DNA from: Phallusia fumigata
Taxonomy: Eukaryota > Chordata > Ascidiacea > Phlebobranchia > Ascidiidae
Assembly: GCA_008931825.1 (NCBI GenBank)
Contig: QXVZ01031257.1
Coordinates: 1 to 32,600 of the forward strand
DNA length: 32,600 nt
Direction of reading: 5' to 3'
Of the stretch, positions 1 through 10,785 are shown piece after piece. The position numbers were made by a program, and so were the translations under genes. The stretch's first letter is position 1; each line of letters opens with the position of its first letter. The notes beneath the pieces were generated by a model, which worked only from the letters and a program-made list of their open reading frames with translations, was not told the origin of the DNA and searched no databases.

Positions 1-224
1 AACGGCACATTTATATTTAAACCTGCCCAAATCAAAACTGTTTCAGCTATGCAAAGTAACATGCACGACATTAAATTATTATGAAGGAGACGTATATTGT
101 TTCAACTCTTTTTTTTGTTTCATCTGTCCATGCATTTTGGCATGTAATGTGTGATCAAATGAAATGAAATGTCAGCAATCAGCAAAATGAAAATCAGCAA
201 AATGAAATGTTTTAAATGAAATGT

Positions 225-955
225 CAGCAGGGATAGATATGGTCATGGGGACATGCCATCTGTTTTGTTTGACCCCTTAGCCCAATTGGTTACCTCGCTA
301 GTCTGAAAACCTTAAACGCTTCGAGCCCACCACAACAGTTTAGTGTGGAGTGTGCACACAGTTTTAGTAAATAGCACGGACACGTCTTACTATGCCAATT
401 GCCCATGTGTTTTTTGTTGGTCATGAAAATGGATATTGTTAAAAAGCATCCAAATTGGATACGATTTAGATCATTTGTAGAATATGTCATTGTGGTGTAC
501 CAATTTGTTCACTTATCCCATAACCCCAATAGCACCCTCAAGTGGGCCAAGTTTTTTAAAAAATATACTTACTTCATGAAATTTGGACAGTTTATGGAAC
601 ATGCTGATGTGGTGCATCAATATCGGTGTTGAACCCCACAACGCCAGTAGTTTACCTTATAGCCACCTAAAGTTTGTTGATGGGGTCAGAGTGGTGTGTC
701 ATACTCTTTTCTTTAGTTAATGTTGTAAACACCAACAAATCATGTGGTTTTTATTAACCTTATCTATTACTGTTCTTACTTTGTACATCTTTATGGTCCC
801 AACTATGTTTGCATGTATCTACAAATATTTTTAATCATCAACTTATGTGCGGGGGGAGGGGCATGTAATGTAAAATAATATAGTGAATATATTTACTTTG
901 GATTATAGTGTATGTCAAATTGCAATATGGTGAAAGTCACCCTTCTAGTTGAAAA
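225..955 (+). repeat. Dispersed repeat family, copy 1 (upstream of the first visible STIL exon)
   Basis: This is a degenerate copy of a repeat seen many times in the window. It opens near gatagatatggtcatgg, continues with gtttgacccc..tagccc blocks and tgtagaatatgtcattgtgg, and closes near 950 with gtgaaagtcacccttctag. Related closing sequence is found at 20025-20122, 22020-22090 and 27030-27125, and in reverse at 24380-24440, 24650-24730 and 26700-26770. No coding potential is seen. The class is unknown. Positions 956-1221 hold nothing recognisable. Confidence 0.7.
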
Positions 956-1221
956 GTATGTTCTTGCCTACTTACTTTATAATAGCAAAGCTTGTTTTTT
1001 TTCTTCAAAACTACAACCTAAATTTATTTGTTGAATATACTGAAATTGTGGAAAAGTTTGAAGGGTTTGATTGTTCCATACAATCCATTTAAGAAAAAGA
1101 ATGTTCCCACCTTTTGTATTGTGAAAAGCTTAATAAATTGCTCATCATTCTAAAACTTAAACTCTTTGATAATGAAAGATTGTGAAATTATCAAGCCTAG
1201 ACAACACATTTTGTTTTACAG

Positions 1222-4200
1222 TTAAATGCAGTGCTTTGTAAACCTAATCAAAAACTATATACTGATGACAACTCAAGTATCGATACAACAATTCAGGAAG
1301 ATGCATGTGCCAGGTAGTATTGACTAGTATACCAATTTTATATTAATCAGTTAAAGCAGGAATCTATAAACAAACATGGTGATGACAAAATTAACTAAAA
1401 CACTCGATGCAATTAATATAGTGTTATTAGTATTTCTTGCTACTGGCATAAGCTTTCAATTAAGGATATTTAAACTTTATAGTTTTTGTTTAAGATATAA
1501 GAGTTTGCAACTTTTGAATCTGCTTTGTGGGTAAAGCAATAAAAAAGAAAATATATGGGTGTTTAGTACCGTAATTATTCGATTGTAAGCCGTGGCTTAT
1601 GGAGTTTTTTACCCTACCATTCGTCCGGCTTACAAACGGGGGACAGCTTACTTTTTTAATGTCGTGCCGATTTTTTTCAACTGCTATGCGTTTTGGTCCA
1701 ATATGCTTTTGCATGTATACATTGCACGTCGACGTATGTTCTGCTGCATACAGTTATTTGCCTGACTAACAAATTGTTCACAAATAGGTTATTATGTCCA
1801 CAAGTTATTATAATACAAACTGGTGAATGTGGACATTCATTGCCTTATATTTCATGTCAGTTTCGCAAACATTAGTTTGCATAATAACGTTTTTATCAGC
1901 GATTTTAAAAGTTGTAAACATTAATGATTATGTTACCGTTGGTGTAGACGGTTGGTAAGGGTGACACGAGAAACTGAAGCCAAGTGTGCTCCAGAGTTTA
2001 TCTGTTACGGCCTTGGCGTTTTTTTTAAATTGGCAGTTTGCCTACCCCCTTTAACTCCTGCCAGTTGCGCCACTGGTCATAGCAGTTGTTTCTGTTTGTT
2101 TTGCTAGGTCCTAAGTTCCTGGCTGTTTCCATGTAAATAAGTTACATTACTATACAAGGTCTGAATTAAATGAAATTTTAACAAATTGTATATAGGGTCT
2201 TTGTGGCGTGTCATCAGTTTGGTGCGGATAACCAGAAACAATATTATTTATTTCAGGTACATGAAATTGATTTAAAACCTCATCTAAGATCTTACTTAAA
2301 TTTGCAATTTTCTGCATTAATCTGGCAAAATGCTTGATCAACTTCACTGCATGTGTGTTTCTGTCTGCAGAAACAATTATGCAACAAACAGTTATTGTAA
2401 CTAGGAGATCAAGTGTAAACAACATAGCAAATAATACTTGTTCTTCTGTTTATGCGTTTTAATATACATGGAATATTGATTTAGTGAAAGCCAGCCTTTC
2501 CTTTTATTTTTTAATATCAGACTGGAATCTTCAACACCTGAACTTGATTTTGTTTCACTCCTCAATGAAAATGGATTGTTGAAGGTTAATGAGGTGGATA
2601 GCTTGACCCACAGTCAGAGTGCTTCGGAACTCAGCATGCATGCTAATGCAATTGCTTTAAAATATCTCACTGATGATCAATTTCCTGAGTTTAAAGACAT
2701 ATTAAAAAAATCCAAACAGCCTTTATGCCAATCGGTAATGGTTCCATGTATTCTGTTTACCATTTCTTGAAAAACAACAACATTGCCACACAAATCATTC
2801 ATAGTAGATATATTCCTACAAATATACATACACTATTACTTTTTTATGTGAAACAATTTTTTTAAGATGGCACATCTCCATGACCATATCTACCTTAGAT
2901 TTTCGGTTGGGTCAGTATGGTTTGTTTGACCTTATAGACCCAGTTGTTATCCTACTCAGTAATTTAGGTTGATTGTTAAACAATGTCTGAACCAAGGCAC
3001 ATTTTTTGGCAAGGCCCAGGTTAAACAAACAATTTTATTTCACCTTTTAAAACACAAGAACTGACAGCTGTGATCAACTGTAAACCCAATCATTTATAGC
3101 GGAAGACATATTTAATTTTGAGACTTTTTTCTTGACTTGGACATGTCTGTAAAAATCCATGTCCACTGCCCCCCCAAAAATGTGTCAAATGAAAAATTTC
3201 TTATTCGGGCGGTTTATGGAACATGCCTTGCTAAAAAATTATTAAAAATATCTGCTACAGCTCTATACATTTTCACATGAGTCTGAAAAATTGCATTATC
3301 CACCACTTTGCATGTGGACCTATGCATTTTTGCCTGAAAAATATTCATTGCATAAAAAGCCAAGGTAACTATAGATATTATTGTAAAAAAATGCAATGAA
3401 TAAATAGTATCTCCTTTTAAAAATGAGATGTAGTGTGAAATCGCAATGTGGTGAATAGCCCTTTTAGTGTTAACCAAGTTTTAACCAGCACTGTGTTTAT
3501 AGAAAGGAAATTTGGCTGTGCTTGACCCAGTTGGAAACAGTATTTCCCCAAGCAATGTTTCCCTTGCAACACAAAAATACCTTCAAAAATATGGTTTGAC
3601 TAATTTAACTCTTTATGGTCAGAAACAAGATGATGATCTTTCAAAACCACGTAAGTGTTGGCAATGGTTGCAATTACATTTTTATTTGTGGTACATACGG
3701 ACACACATTGTGTAGTTTTGACTTTTGTTAGATTAACATACAACCAATAAGTGCATGTTTTATTGGAAAAAAACATTTTTAATGTCAGTCAGAAAAGGCA
3801 ATTTTTAAGTGGCATAAACTTTGCTTAAACTTGTTGTGGTCGCCTAGATGCTACTACAATCAATACAAGATTTGTTCTACATGTTGCGGGGTCACCTCGG
3901 AATTNGGTGAATAGCCCTTTTAGTGTTAACCAAGTTTTAACCAGCACTGTGTTTATAGAAAGGAAATTTGGCTGTGCTTGACCCAGTTGGAAACAGTATT
4001 TCCCCAAGCAATGTTTCCCTTGCAACACAAAAATACCTTCAAAAATATGGTTTGACTAATTTAACTCTTTATGGTCAGAAACAAGATGATGATCTTTCAA
4101 AACCACGTAAGTGTTGACAATGGTTGCAATTACATTTTTATTTGTGGTACATACGGACACACATTGTGTAGTTTTGACTTTTGTTAGATTAACATACAAC

Positions 4201-6110
4201 CAATAAGTGCATGTTTTATTGGAAAAAAACATTTTTAATGTCAGTCAGAAAAGGCAATTTTTAAGTGGCATAAACTTTGCTTAAACTTGTTGTGGTCGCC
4301 TAGATGCTACTACAATCAATACAAGATTTGTTCTACATGTTGCGGGGTCACCTCGGAATTTTAAAATTGTATATATTGGCATGAAATGTTTGGTGAATTT
4401 GGATAAAACTTTTATAGCTCGTAGATACGATTCCCAACTAAACCATCTCATTGTGTCAACATAGACTGCAGCATACTGATTCAAGCATGTGTTCAGTACA
4501 TGGGATCAGGGTTGAAAATGACCAAAACATTTGTGTATTAAAAACATGCACACAGTAAAAGAATGTCTGTGCACGTGCTTTTTTTAGCTATGCTGAAGTG
4601 TCCATCTTTAAATGTGGGATAAGTAAACAAATTATGGCTTCATTCAGTTCCCACCTTCAGGTCTATATTTGGGTAATTTGAAGTATCCATTTGGGTTTGA
4701 ACAGAAACTAACTGGCCCATTGATAAAGCCTTGCCGCCTAGTTTTTCAGTCAAACAAACACTACTGTCAGGGCCACATCTTAATTTCAGCATGTTGCAAG
4801 CCTGAGATCTGTATATCATGAAGACTTGTCCGTTTATGACAAGAGTTCGCAACAGGGTGAACCATCTGTTACACATTTCAAGCCAAAAGTTTTTCAAAAA
4901 CACCAAAAAACGTACAGGGTCAAGAACAGACCAGACAAAAATATTTTTATTTAATCCAAACACTTGCATTTTAGCCAGAAAGATGAATCGACAAATCTCA
5001 AATTCTACAGAAAAAGATTTTCTTCAACTGGACAACTTTCCTAATGCTAATGGGTAAAGTTTTGCTTTCATTAAAACTGCTGTGGAAATAATGTACAAAT
5101 TCCTCAATTAGGACAGAGTCATCATCAAAAATAGTTAAAAGTTGCATTCTGGTGCTGGATGCAAAAAATAAAAAATTTAAGCTGTATTTTGGAGCAACAA
5201 CAACCTAATCCAGGGGTTCTCAACCAGATGGGGTGTGGGGATAAGAGATTAGTTCTTCTTCTTAACATACTGATGTAAACATTCTATTTACAAACTCAGT
5301 TTCCGATTAGGAGAATTTAGCTTTGAATATATTACATAAAAAACATAAAAACCGTTGGACTAACCCATGTAAAATGAGTAACAAGACATGTGATATATTA
5401 TTTTTGTGATAATCTTTTTTAGTAAAGCAAAAGCTGTGAAAAATGGAGATTTAAATGAAGGATCCTGGACACAATCAGGGGTATGCCTCAGATGTTTGTT
5501 TGCGCATTACTGAGACAATTTGTTGCATGTTTGTGAATCAGATATTTTGTACTGTTAAAAAATTTGTCTTGCAATTTTACTTAAATAACATTTAAATTAG
5601 TCAATTATTATTGAAGTTCAGTCCAGCAAAGGCGCAAAACAAGTTTCAACAACATCTTTATGACACTTTAATTAAGTTGCTTTTGTGCAATTCCTTTAGG
5701 CTGAATGTTTATCTGACGACCTGGAGAAAAGTGTTGGTGATACTGTAAATGAAATTTTACACCCAAAGATGCTGCAAACGTTAAACAAGGCTGAGGTAGT
5801 CCATTATATGTGATAAAATGTGGGCGTTTGGACAACTAAAACAAAAATGAAATTGTGCCTTCCTAATTCCTATGAATTTTTAAAGAACAACTGGATTACG
5901 AATCGAAGTCAGAAATCGCTGGATAGAATTCAAAAAAATCTCAGCTCCAGTTCAGAAACGCATTTACATGATCGCAGAAGATCAAACTCAACAGGACGAA
6001 TTTTATCCTCACAATTTCTTCATTTACTTGCGGAAAAACAAACTCGGCGAATGTCCACCTCTCCAAAATTCACTCGAAAAAATTTGACTGGCGGAGACCA
6101 GCATTTTTGA
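1222..6110 (+). CDS. STIL: STIL (SCL/TAL1-interrupting locus) centriole-assembly protein, 3' exons, partial
   Basis: STIL (Ana2/SAS-5 family) is activated by PLK4 and recruits SAS-6 to start centriole duplication. I see exons at 1222-1313, 2521-2734, 3503-3650, 4975-5053, 5423-5480 and 5700-5795, and a probable last exon at 5886-6110 ending in TGA. All junctions are AG/GT and every phase fits (2, 0, 1, 2, 0, 0). Exon 2521-2734 carries LSMHANAIALKYLTDDQ, a conserved STIL C-terminal block. Exon 3503-3650 carries SPSNVSLATQKYLQKYGL, the STAN-type motif that binds SAS-6. About 303 residues are encoded here; animal STIL proteins are usually near 1,000 or more, so the N-terminal half lies upstream of the window. 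The STAN exon occurs again at 3959-4106 because of a duplicated assembly join. The last exon is the weakest call: without the splice after 5795, the frame reads six more codons and stops. Recognition of the family rests on remembered conserved blocks, not a search. Confidence 0.82.
1560..1700. mobile_element. Possible DNA-transposon fragment in a STIL intron
   Basis: The stretch ccgtaattattcgattgtaa followed by gccgtggcttatgg, and later cggcttacaaacggggg, has the look of a transposon terminal region (an acggta-like end plus repeated ggctta words). No transposase reading frame is present. The call is weak and rests on appearance only. The rest of the intron from 1314 to 2520 shows no other repeat, apart from an open reading frame on the other strand at 2183-2364. 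Confidence 0.25.
2183..2364 (-). other. Unassigned exon-like open frame antisense within a STIL intron
   Basis: On the minus strand an acceptor (ttgtttctgcag) is followed by about 60 codons without a stop. The translation looks protein-like and includes the helical block LIKHFARLMQKIANLSKILD and later VPEINNIVSGYPHQTDDT. A weak donor (gttaaa) closes it. The plus strand is also open over part of the same bases, so chance is possible. No partner exon was found on either side and I do not recognise the family. It could be an exon of a nested gene, a transposon relic, or noise. Confidence 0.3.
2875..3478 (+). repeat. Dispersed repeat family, copy 2 (STIL intron)
   Basis: This copy has the opening type catgaccatatctacc, the gtttgacctt.tagaccc block and gattgttaaacaatgtctgaa, and closes with gtggtgaatagcccttttagtgtta. 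It fills most of the intron between STIL exons 2521-2734 and 3503-3650, and its right end runs into the duplicated join that starts at 3450. Confidence 0.6.
3450..4360. repeat. Direct repeat of about 455 bases around the N at 3905
   Basis: Positions 3450-3904 and 3906-4360 are nearly identical and meet at a single N. The left copy ends at cacctcggaatt exactly where the right copy goes on into unique sequence, and the right copy begins with ggtgaatagccc, which occurs in the left copy at 3450. This is the geometry of two overlapping contig ends joined without being merged. Confidence 0.9.
3959..4106 (+). other. STIL: Second copy of the STIL STAN-motif exon (probable assembly duplicate)
   Basis: This stretch repeats the exon at 3503-3650 with the same splice sites, inside a 455-base copy that starts right after the single N at 3905. 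One visible difference lies just after the donor (gtaagtgttga here, gtaagtgttgg in the first copy). Splicing both copies together would break the frame, because the exon is 148 bases long (phase 0 in, phase 1 out). It is therefore best read as the other haplotype and not as a second exon. Confidence 0.85.
5211..5245 (+). mobile_element. hAT-like terminal sequence fragment
   Basis: The words caggggttctcaaccagatg resemble the CAGNGGTTCTCAA terminus common in hAT-superfamily elements. No matching inverted end was found nearby, so only a fragment or a very short element can be claimed. It lies in a STIL intron. Confidence 0.35.
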
Positions 6111-6133
6111 TTTGCTAACTATTACAAGCCCTG

Positions 6134-6161
6134 TTTATTGTATGTTGCATACGAGTTTATT
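6134..6161 (-). promoter_or_regulatory. Candidate polyadenylation signals for the thioredoxin-like gene
   Basis: Two AATAAA hexamers on the minus strand (6161-6156 and 6139-6134) are the first after the stop codon at 6448. They would give a 3' UTR of about 300 bases that nearly reaches the predicted last STIL exon, so the two genes would be tail to tail. Confidence 0.4.
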
Positions 6162-6447
6162 TCGCTATGTTAAAAAATCATAACGACACGATAGAACTAA
6201 AACAACCATCAAGCAGGAAATAGCTGCATAACGTTATCGAGTGCAACACATGAAAGGCAAAAATGTGGAGCAAGGTCGAAAACGTGTTGCAGCTACACCG
6301 TCATTACAACATTATGTGACGGTCATGGGTGCCAACAATATGTCTTCTATCAAAATAATTTCATCAATAAAAGTTCGTATGTATTAATATTTGCCCCGTC
6401 CTGAAAAATCAAAACGAAATAAAAACTGTTGGCAACGTTCAATTGAA

Positions 6448-9400
6448 CTAAAGTTCCTCGTGGCTTGGCTTTTTTCTTGATTTCGTTGTAACTCGTCGTC
6501 GCAACGCCTTTTTAACTGACTCCATTTTACTGATTTCCGGCGACTCGTCAGATCTTCGTCCAGGAAGACTCTGCAGTGAACAATAGTGTTCAAACTCATT
6601 TTAGTTAGGTAACTTCGGCAGTAAGTTACGTGGTGGAAAATGTCGAATTCGCAACAAGATTAAAAACCTTTTGTGCGATAATAATTGGTTAAATAAACGT
6701 TGATAGCGTTCCATGGTATGTATCATCCCTTACTGTAATACTTTTTAACATTTTATACCACTGCTAATGGCACTGGAATTTAAAAAAAATTCACATAGAC
6801 TACCTCCCGGAAATCTTCGTTGGCAGTAAACAGGTATTTTACAATGGAGGCAAAATCCGAAGGGTTTCCATACTTCTTCTCAATAAACGGAAAAACGTCA
6901 AAAAACAATCCTGTTTTGCCCGCTTCATATTCCTCTTTATTTGGTTCACGACCCAGCAGAATTAGAAAATGTGGATAAATCTGATAAATGTGCAGATGTT
7001 AAAATTATGTGAAAACCACAAATAAGTTTAATGGCAAGGGGGTACGTTTAGTGGGAGCACCACTGATCTAGGGCACATGCAGTTTGCGAAAACCTCTGAT
7101 TTATGAAACCAGCACGTAAAATTACCCGCGGTTCCGGTATGTCACGAAAGCGCTTGCGAAGTGATGATACATCTTGCTTCTGAACAGTGCCAAACGAAAA
7201 ATGTTCCTTGAAATATATTTGAAGTGTGTGTAGCACCGGGGGAGGCATTTCTTCATCGATTAAACAGAGGACCGGAAACCTAAATGAAGATGAACTAGTG
7301 GTTATAATACGATCCCACTAGATTGTAAGATCTAGCTTTTTAACCAATGTGCTACTCAGGAAATGGATAGTGTAGTTTTAGTGTTGATACTGGAAGTTCA
7401 TTTTAGTAGAAAATACTGAACAAACGTTTTGTCCACAGGGGTACATACTTAACAAAACTGGTTATCTTTCAACCAGTGTAAAACCTCACAAAAAAGTACT
7501 AGTTTTTTCGTTAAACAACTTGTAATTTTGCTAACGTTTCGCCCACCAGAACGATGGGCTTCTTCATTTGGTCAGTTTTAAAATTTGGGCATTGGTCCAA
7601 TTGATACAGTGGTTGCATTCCAAAACATGTTTGCATAAGGCGGAGTTCTTGTGATCCATGTTTTTAACGGCCAATTTAGGCTCTTTAGGGCGGGAATTTA
7701 AGTTACGTTTAGTTTGGCCGATGTACACGACGTCACAATTTTACGCCCAACTACGTTAACCGTCATAGAACAATAGTTATGAACTGTTATTTTAGCGCCT
7801 TTGTTGTCTTTCGAAAAATTTCGAAAAATCTCACAACAATTCCGTTTTATTGCTCTAAAGATTGAAGAAGCCCATCGTTCTGGTGGGCGAGCGTCAGCAA
7901 AATTACAAGTTATTTAACGAAAAAAACTAGTACATTTTGTGAGCTTTTACACTAGTTGAACGACAACAGTCAAGTTCATTTTAGTTCCGGTTACCACCTT
8001 GTGTCGTCATTAACACGTGCATTCAATATGCCTAGAGTGTGCGGACCTTGAGCTGCGTTTTGGACAACTATAGTTAAACAAATAATGTTAAATCCGGAAA
8101 CTTCTGTGTGTGACGCCACAAATGGATGACCCCAATTAAAGTCACCAAATTCGCAAACCGAAAAAAACTTGAAAGGTATAAAATGCAGTCATGCATCGTT
8201 TTTTTGAACTAAATATTTTTATGCAACAACCCGTTTTATTACATCATACCTGGGTGCTGGTGGTTTGTAATAGGTGGCAAGTATCCAATCGTGGAAGTAT
8301 TTCATTCTCTCTTGGGAAAAGTCGAATTGTGGGAAGGATATGGAACTTGTCGAAACAATTTGATGTTCGGCTTTCTTAGTTGATTCGACTTGATTTGCCG
8401 TCTTCGACTGCAAGACCTTTATTTTTTCTTGTTTCCCGAAAGGCAACACAATCGACGTTGTCGATTCCGATTCACCATTGAGGAAGTTTGGAACCTGTAA
8501 GCCATAAGTTCAACGTGAGGTAAAATGCATGACAGACGATAATCCGTCTGACACAAAATTGCTTTGTCAGAGTGTTACACATTCAAGCCAAATGTTGATG
8601 TTGATACTGTGGCCGACCCTTATGGGTTTGGTACACACGACTCTAGTGGGCCATCTGCAACAGCGATCGTACAAAAGATCCACCTTAAATGTTTCTCTTT
8701 TTAGTTGGCGCAAAACACTAAGACCACATATGATCCAAAAAGAATGTACAATCTTTATTGTTAGTCGTAAAAACGAGGCAAAAAAGATAGTTGCACACTT
8801 TTTAGTCCTCTTTCCAAAGCACATCATATTCTGAGCAATCTTTAACTCACAGGAATCACCTACCCATGTACTGGCAATTTGTTTGTTTGTTTGAACGTTA
8901 ACAGTTCCATGCCACACTGCTCCTTTTAAATACTTTGCGTGGCTGATCCATTTCCTGTCCAAAAAATATAGCCATTTGTTTACGATTGCAGAAATTAAGC
9001 ACATGAGAACATTGCGAAACCGGGCAAGAACACGTTCACATTCTAGAAATGTATAGTAGTAGACACTTAAAACAACAGGTTGTGCTTTTTTAGTAAATAA
9101 CAAAAAAAAATTCTTGCTTCTAGTTTCTTTGTGAAATAATATTATCCAAGGGTTATCGTCTCGTAACAAATAATAATGATTAAGTGGGATGTACTCGTAC
9201 ATGGCCCCACAACATCTGGGCACCACTGATAATTAATAAAATTTGTTTACTTGCTTATAGTTCCTTTGTGAAATAATACTATCCAAGCGTCATCGTCTCG
9301 TAACAAAATTTGTTGAAAGTTATTTTCATCAAGTTCAACCATCTTTGGATATTCTTCATCTAACGGTAAATTCCACAAAGACACGTCAATAGGATCCATA

Positions 9401-9570
9401 TTAAGACTTTTTCTTGTTTCCTTTGCCTGTAAAATTGTAAATAAACTTCAATTTTAAGCTCCATACTTAATAGTAACAAAGCGAACAATTTTAATATTTT
9501 TGTTTATACTTACCGCAGAGAGCCAAACAATGGCTAGCACAATCAAAGATTTTTGTAACAATTTTGCCAT
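6448..9570 (-). CDS. Secretory thioredoxin-like protein without CxxC, C-terminal HEEL, complete
   Basis: Seven exons on the minus strand: 9570-9514, 9426-9251, 8954-8864, 8494-8250, 7279-7126, 6980-6804 and 6570-6448. All have AG/GT borders, the phases agree throughout, and the product is 340 residues. Residues 1-19 form a hydrophobic signal peptide (MAKLLQKSLIVLAIVWLSA). A thioredoxin-like segment follows: VELDENNFQQILLRDDDAWI, then VLFHKGTISKKW where a PDI would have FYAPWCGHCKK, then an AKYLKGAVWHGTVNVQ strand-turn-strand. A second region, FPVLCLIDEEMPPPVLHTL to PHFLILLGREP, looks like another thioredoxin-type fold. The tail is basic and ends in HEEL, a KDEL-type ER-retrieval signal. With no CxxC pair it should not catalyse disulfide exchange; a chaperone or binding role, as in ERp27 or ERp29, is inference. 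I cannot name the family. AATAAA signals lie about 290-315 bases downstream. The exon model is strong, the function uncertain. Confidence 0.8.
7468..7960 (-). mobile_element. Penelope-like retroelement remnant with inverted arms
   Basis: Two arms of about 100 bases (7468-7566 and 7862-7960) are inverted copies of each other. They share accagtgtaaaa, tcgttaaa, caacttgtaattttgct and cgcccaccagaacgatgggc. Between them the minus strand encodes a GIY-YIG endonuclease fragment. Penelope-like elements carry a C-terminal GIY-YIG domain and are often flanked by directly or inversely arranged pseudo-LTRs, which matches this layout. The element lies in intron 4 of the thioredoxin-like gene (8249-7280). 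The total length of about 490 bases shows that the reverse transcriptase has been lost. Confidence 0.7.
7564..7740 (-). pseudogene. GIY-YIG endonuclease fragment of a Penelope-like element
   Basis: About 58 codons, ending in TGA at 7564, contain CDVVYIGQTKRNLNSR, the YIG half of the GIY-YIG fold with its conserved arginine. They are followed by LAVKN and by CKHVLECNHCINW, matching the histidine/cysteine-rich stretch after the motif in Penelope proteins. A stop lies two codons upstream, so the N-terminal part and the reverse transcriptase are missing. The stop codon sits at the edge of the inverted arm. Non-functional relic. Confidence 0.7.
9118..9180 (-). pseudogene. Partial tandem copy of the 3' end of exon 2 of the thioredoxin-like gene
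   Basis: On the minus strand this reads LLRDDNPWIILFHKETRSK, against LLRDDDAWIVLFHKGTISK in the real exon (9426-9251). The similarity covers about 55 bases. The splice donor (AAGTAAAC in the real exon) has become AAGAATTT here and no acceptor stands before it, so it cannot be spliced as a substitute exon. It lies in the intron between exons 2 and 3. A small local duplication is the simplest reading. Confidence 0.65.
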
Positions 9571-10785
9571 ACTGATGCTACCTCTAGAACGCACAAGCAC
9601 AGATGTGACGTCGTGCAGTTCTTGTTCACTACGCGACCATCATTTGCCTGCGGCATTGAGTTTAGATGGTATGTCCTGGCAACTTCTAAAATGAATGCTT
9701 TCTCGCTTATCAGACGGGCAATTAGGAAGACAATGGCTAAAATTCAAGCCAACAATCCGCCACCAAACTACCACTATTGTAAAACAACCTGAATAGACTT
9801 TGCCCCTGTTTATGATAAGCAATATGTAAAACTAAGTTTGGAAATAAGTTTTTCTGTAAAAAAACGTTTGTGTTATTTTCCACAAATTGGCACGCAAACT
9901 GTTAGCACAGTCTAAAATAAGTTTCGTTTTTTATTTGGCATACTACAGCAAGGAGTTAAAAAACGACCAGAGCCTATTGTGGCAGTTTGTTTAAGATTTT
10001 TATTCTTACGTGAATCACGTGACTAAAGCCTGTTTTCAGTTTGAAAAAGTTAGGTCCAATTAAGTTTGAGCAGTGGTTATTAACCTTTTTCTTATCGGTA
10101 CCCCTTTAAAATCACCAGCCAGCTCTTGTACCCCCTTCTGAAATTTCCTGAAAGTAATTTTTGTTCTCATGTTTAAATAACAATTTTGTTTGGATGTTAT
10201 AAAAGTAATTACCCCCTGGTTACATATCCTTGAGTTAGTGAGATACATATTAAACCTAGCCTAATTCCTTTTAGACTGCATTCACAAGGATTCTTTCGTC
10301 AACCCAGGAATATTGTGAAGATACCCATAAAGCTAAACAATAAAGTCAATGCTGGTTCCAAAACATTCGGTTTTATGAAGAATTACGGAGTCGTAATTAC
10401 CCATTGGTTAAGTTGCGTCTCATTTAAAATTTCTAAACTTGGCTTGTCTGCAATTTTCTGGTAACTCGATAACAGCGTTTTTAAATAATTCCTCCATGAC
10501 TTTGATCGGAATATGTAGTCATTCTGAAAATGGGGCATTTATATCACTGTATGAAACGCAAAGTTGATGAGGGCATTCTACAGAAGAGAATTGTGGGGAA
10601 TGTTTCGGTTAAACACAGTGCTGTTAGAAACTTGAGTAGTTGGAAAGTCTACAATAAACTACATGTTAAAAATACAAACAAAGCAACTAAAAATTCGAAA
10701 TTCGTGTAAATATATATTTTCATTTAACCTAAAACGTTACACATAACATCCAAAAAAAAGTGTGTCAGTTTTATCTTGCAAATAT
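9571..10785. other. Intergenic region between the two minus-strand genes
   Basis: This stretch lies upstream of the thioredoxin-like gene and downstream of the sulfotransferase gene. No exon with usable splice sites and no RNA gene were seen. A hAT-like terminus occurs at 10071. The open frames in it are short and have atypical composition. No clear TATA box or other promoter element could be singled out. Confidence 0.5.
10071..10110 (+). mobile_element. hAT-like terminal sequence fragment
   Basis: cagtggttattaaccttttt followed by cttatcggtacccc matches the CAGTGGTTCTCAACCTTTTT..GTACCCC pattern at the ends of many hAT elements and their non-autonomous derivatives. The opposite inverted end was not located within the next few hundred bases, so the element length is unknown. 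Confidence 0.45.

Noticed and set aside
3503..4106. A genuine tandem duplication of the STAN exon as an evolutionary novelty
   Set aside because: The copies join at a single N at matching contig-end positions, differ at allelic level only, and would break the reading frame if both were spliced in.
4640..4969. A 109-codon minus-strand open frame
   Set aside because: It has no splice signals or recognisable domain and lies in a STIL intron just before a well-supported plus-strand exon.
8567..9226. A 219-codon open frame on the minus strand, the longest in the window
   Set aside because: It reads through the decayed exon copy, an intron, the real exon 8954-8864 and the next intron. Only the part within 8954-8864 is coding in the spliced model; the rest has stop-free AT-rich intron sequence by chance.
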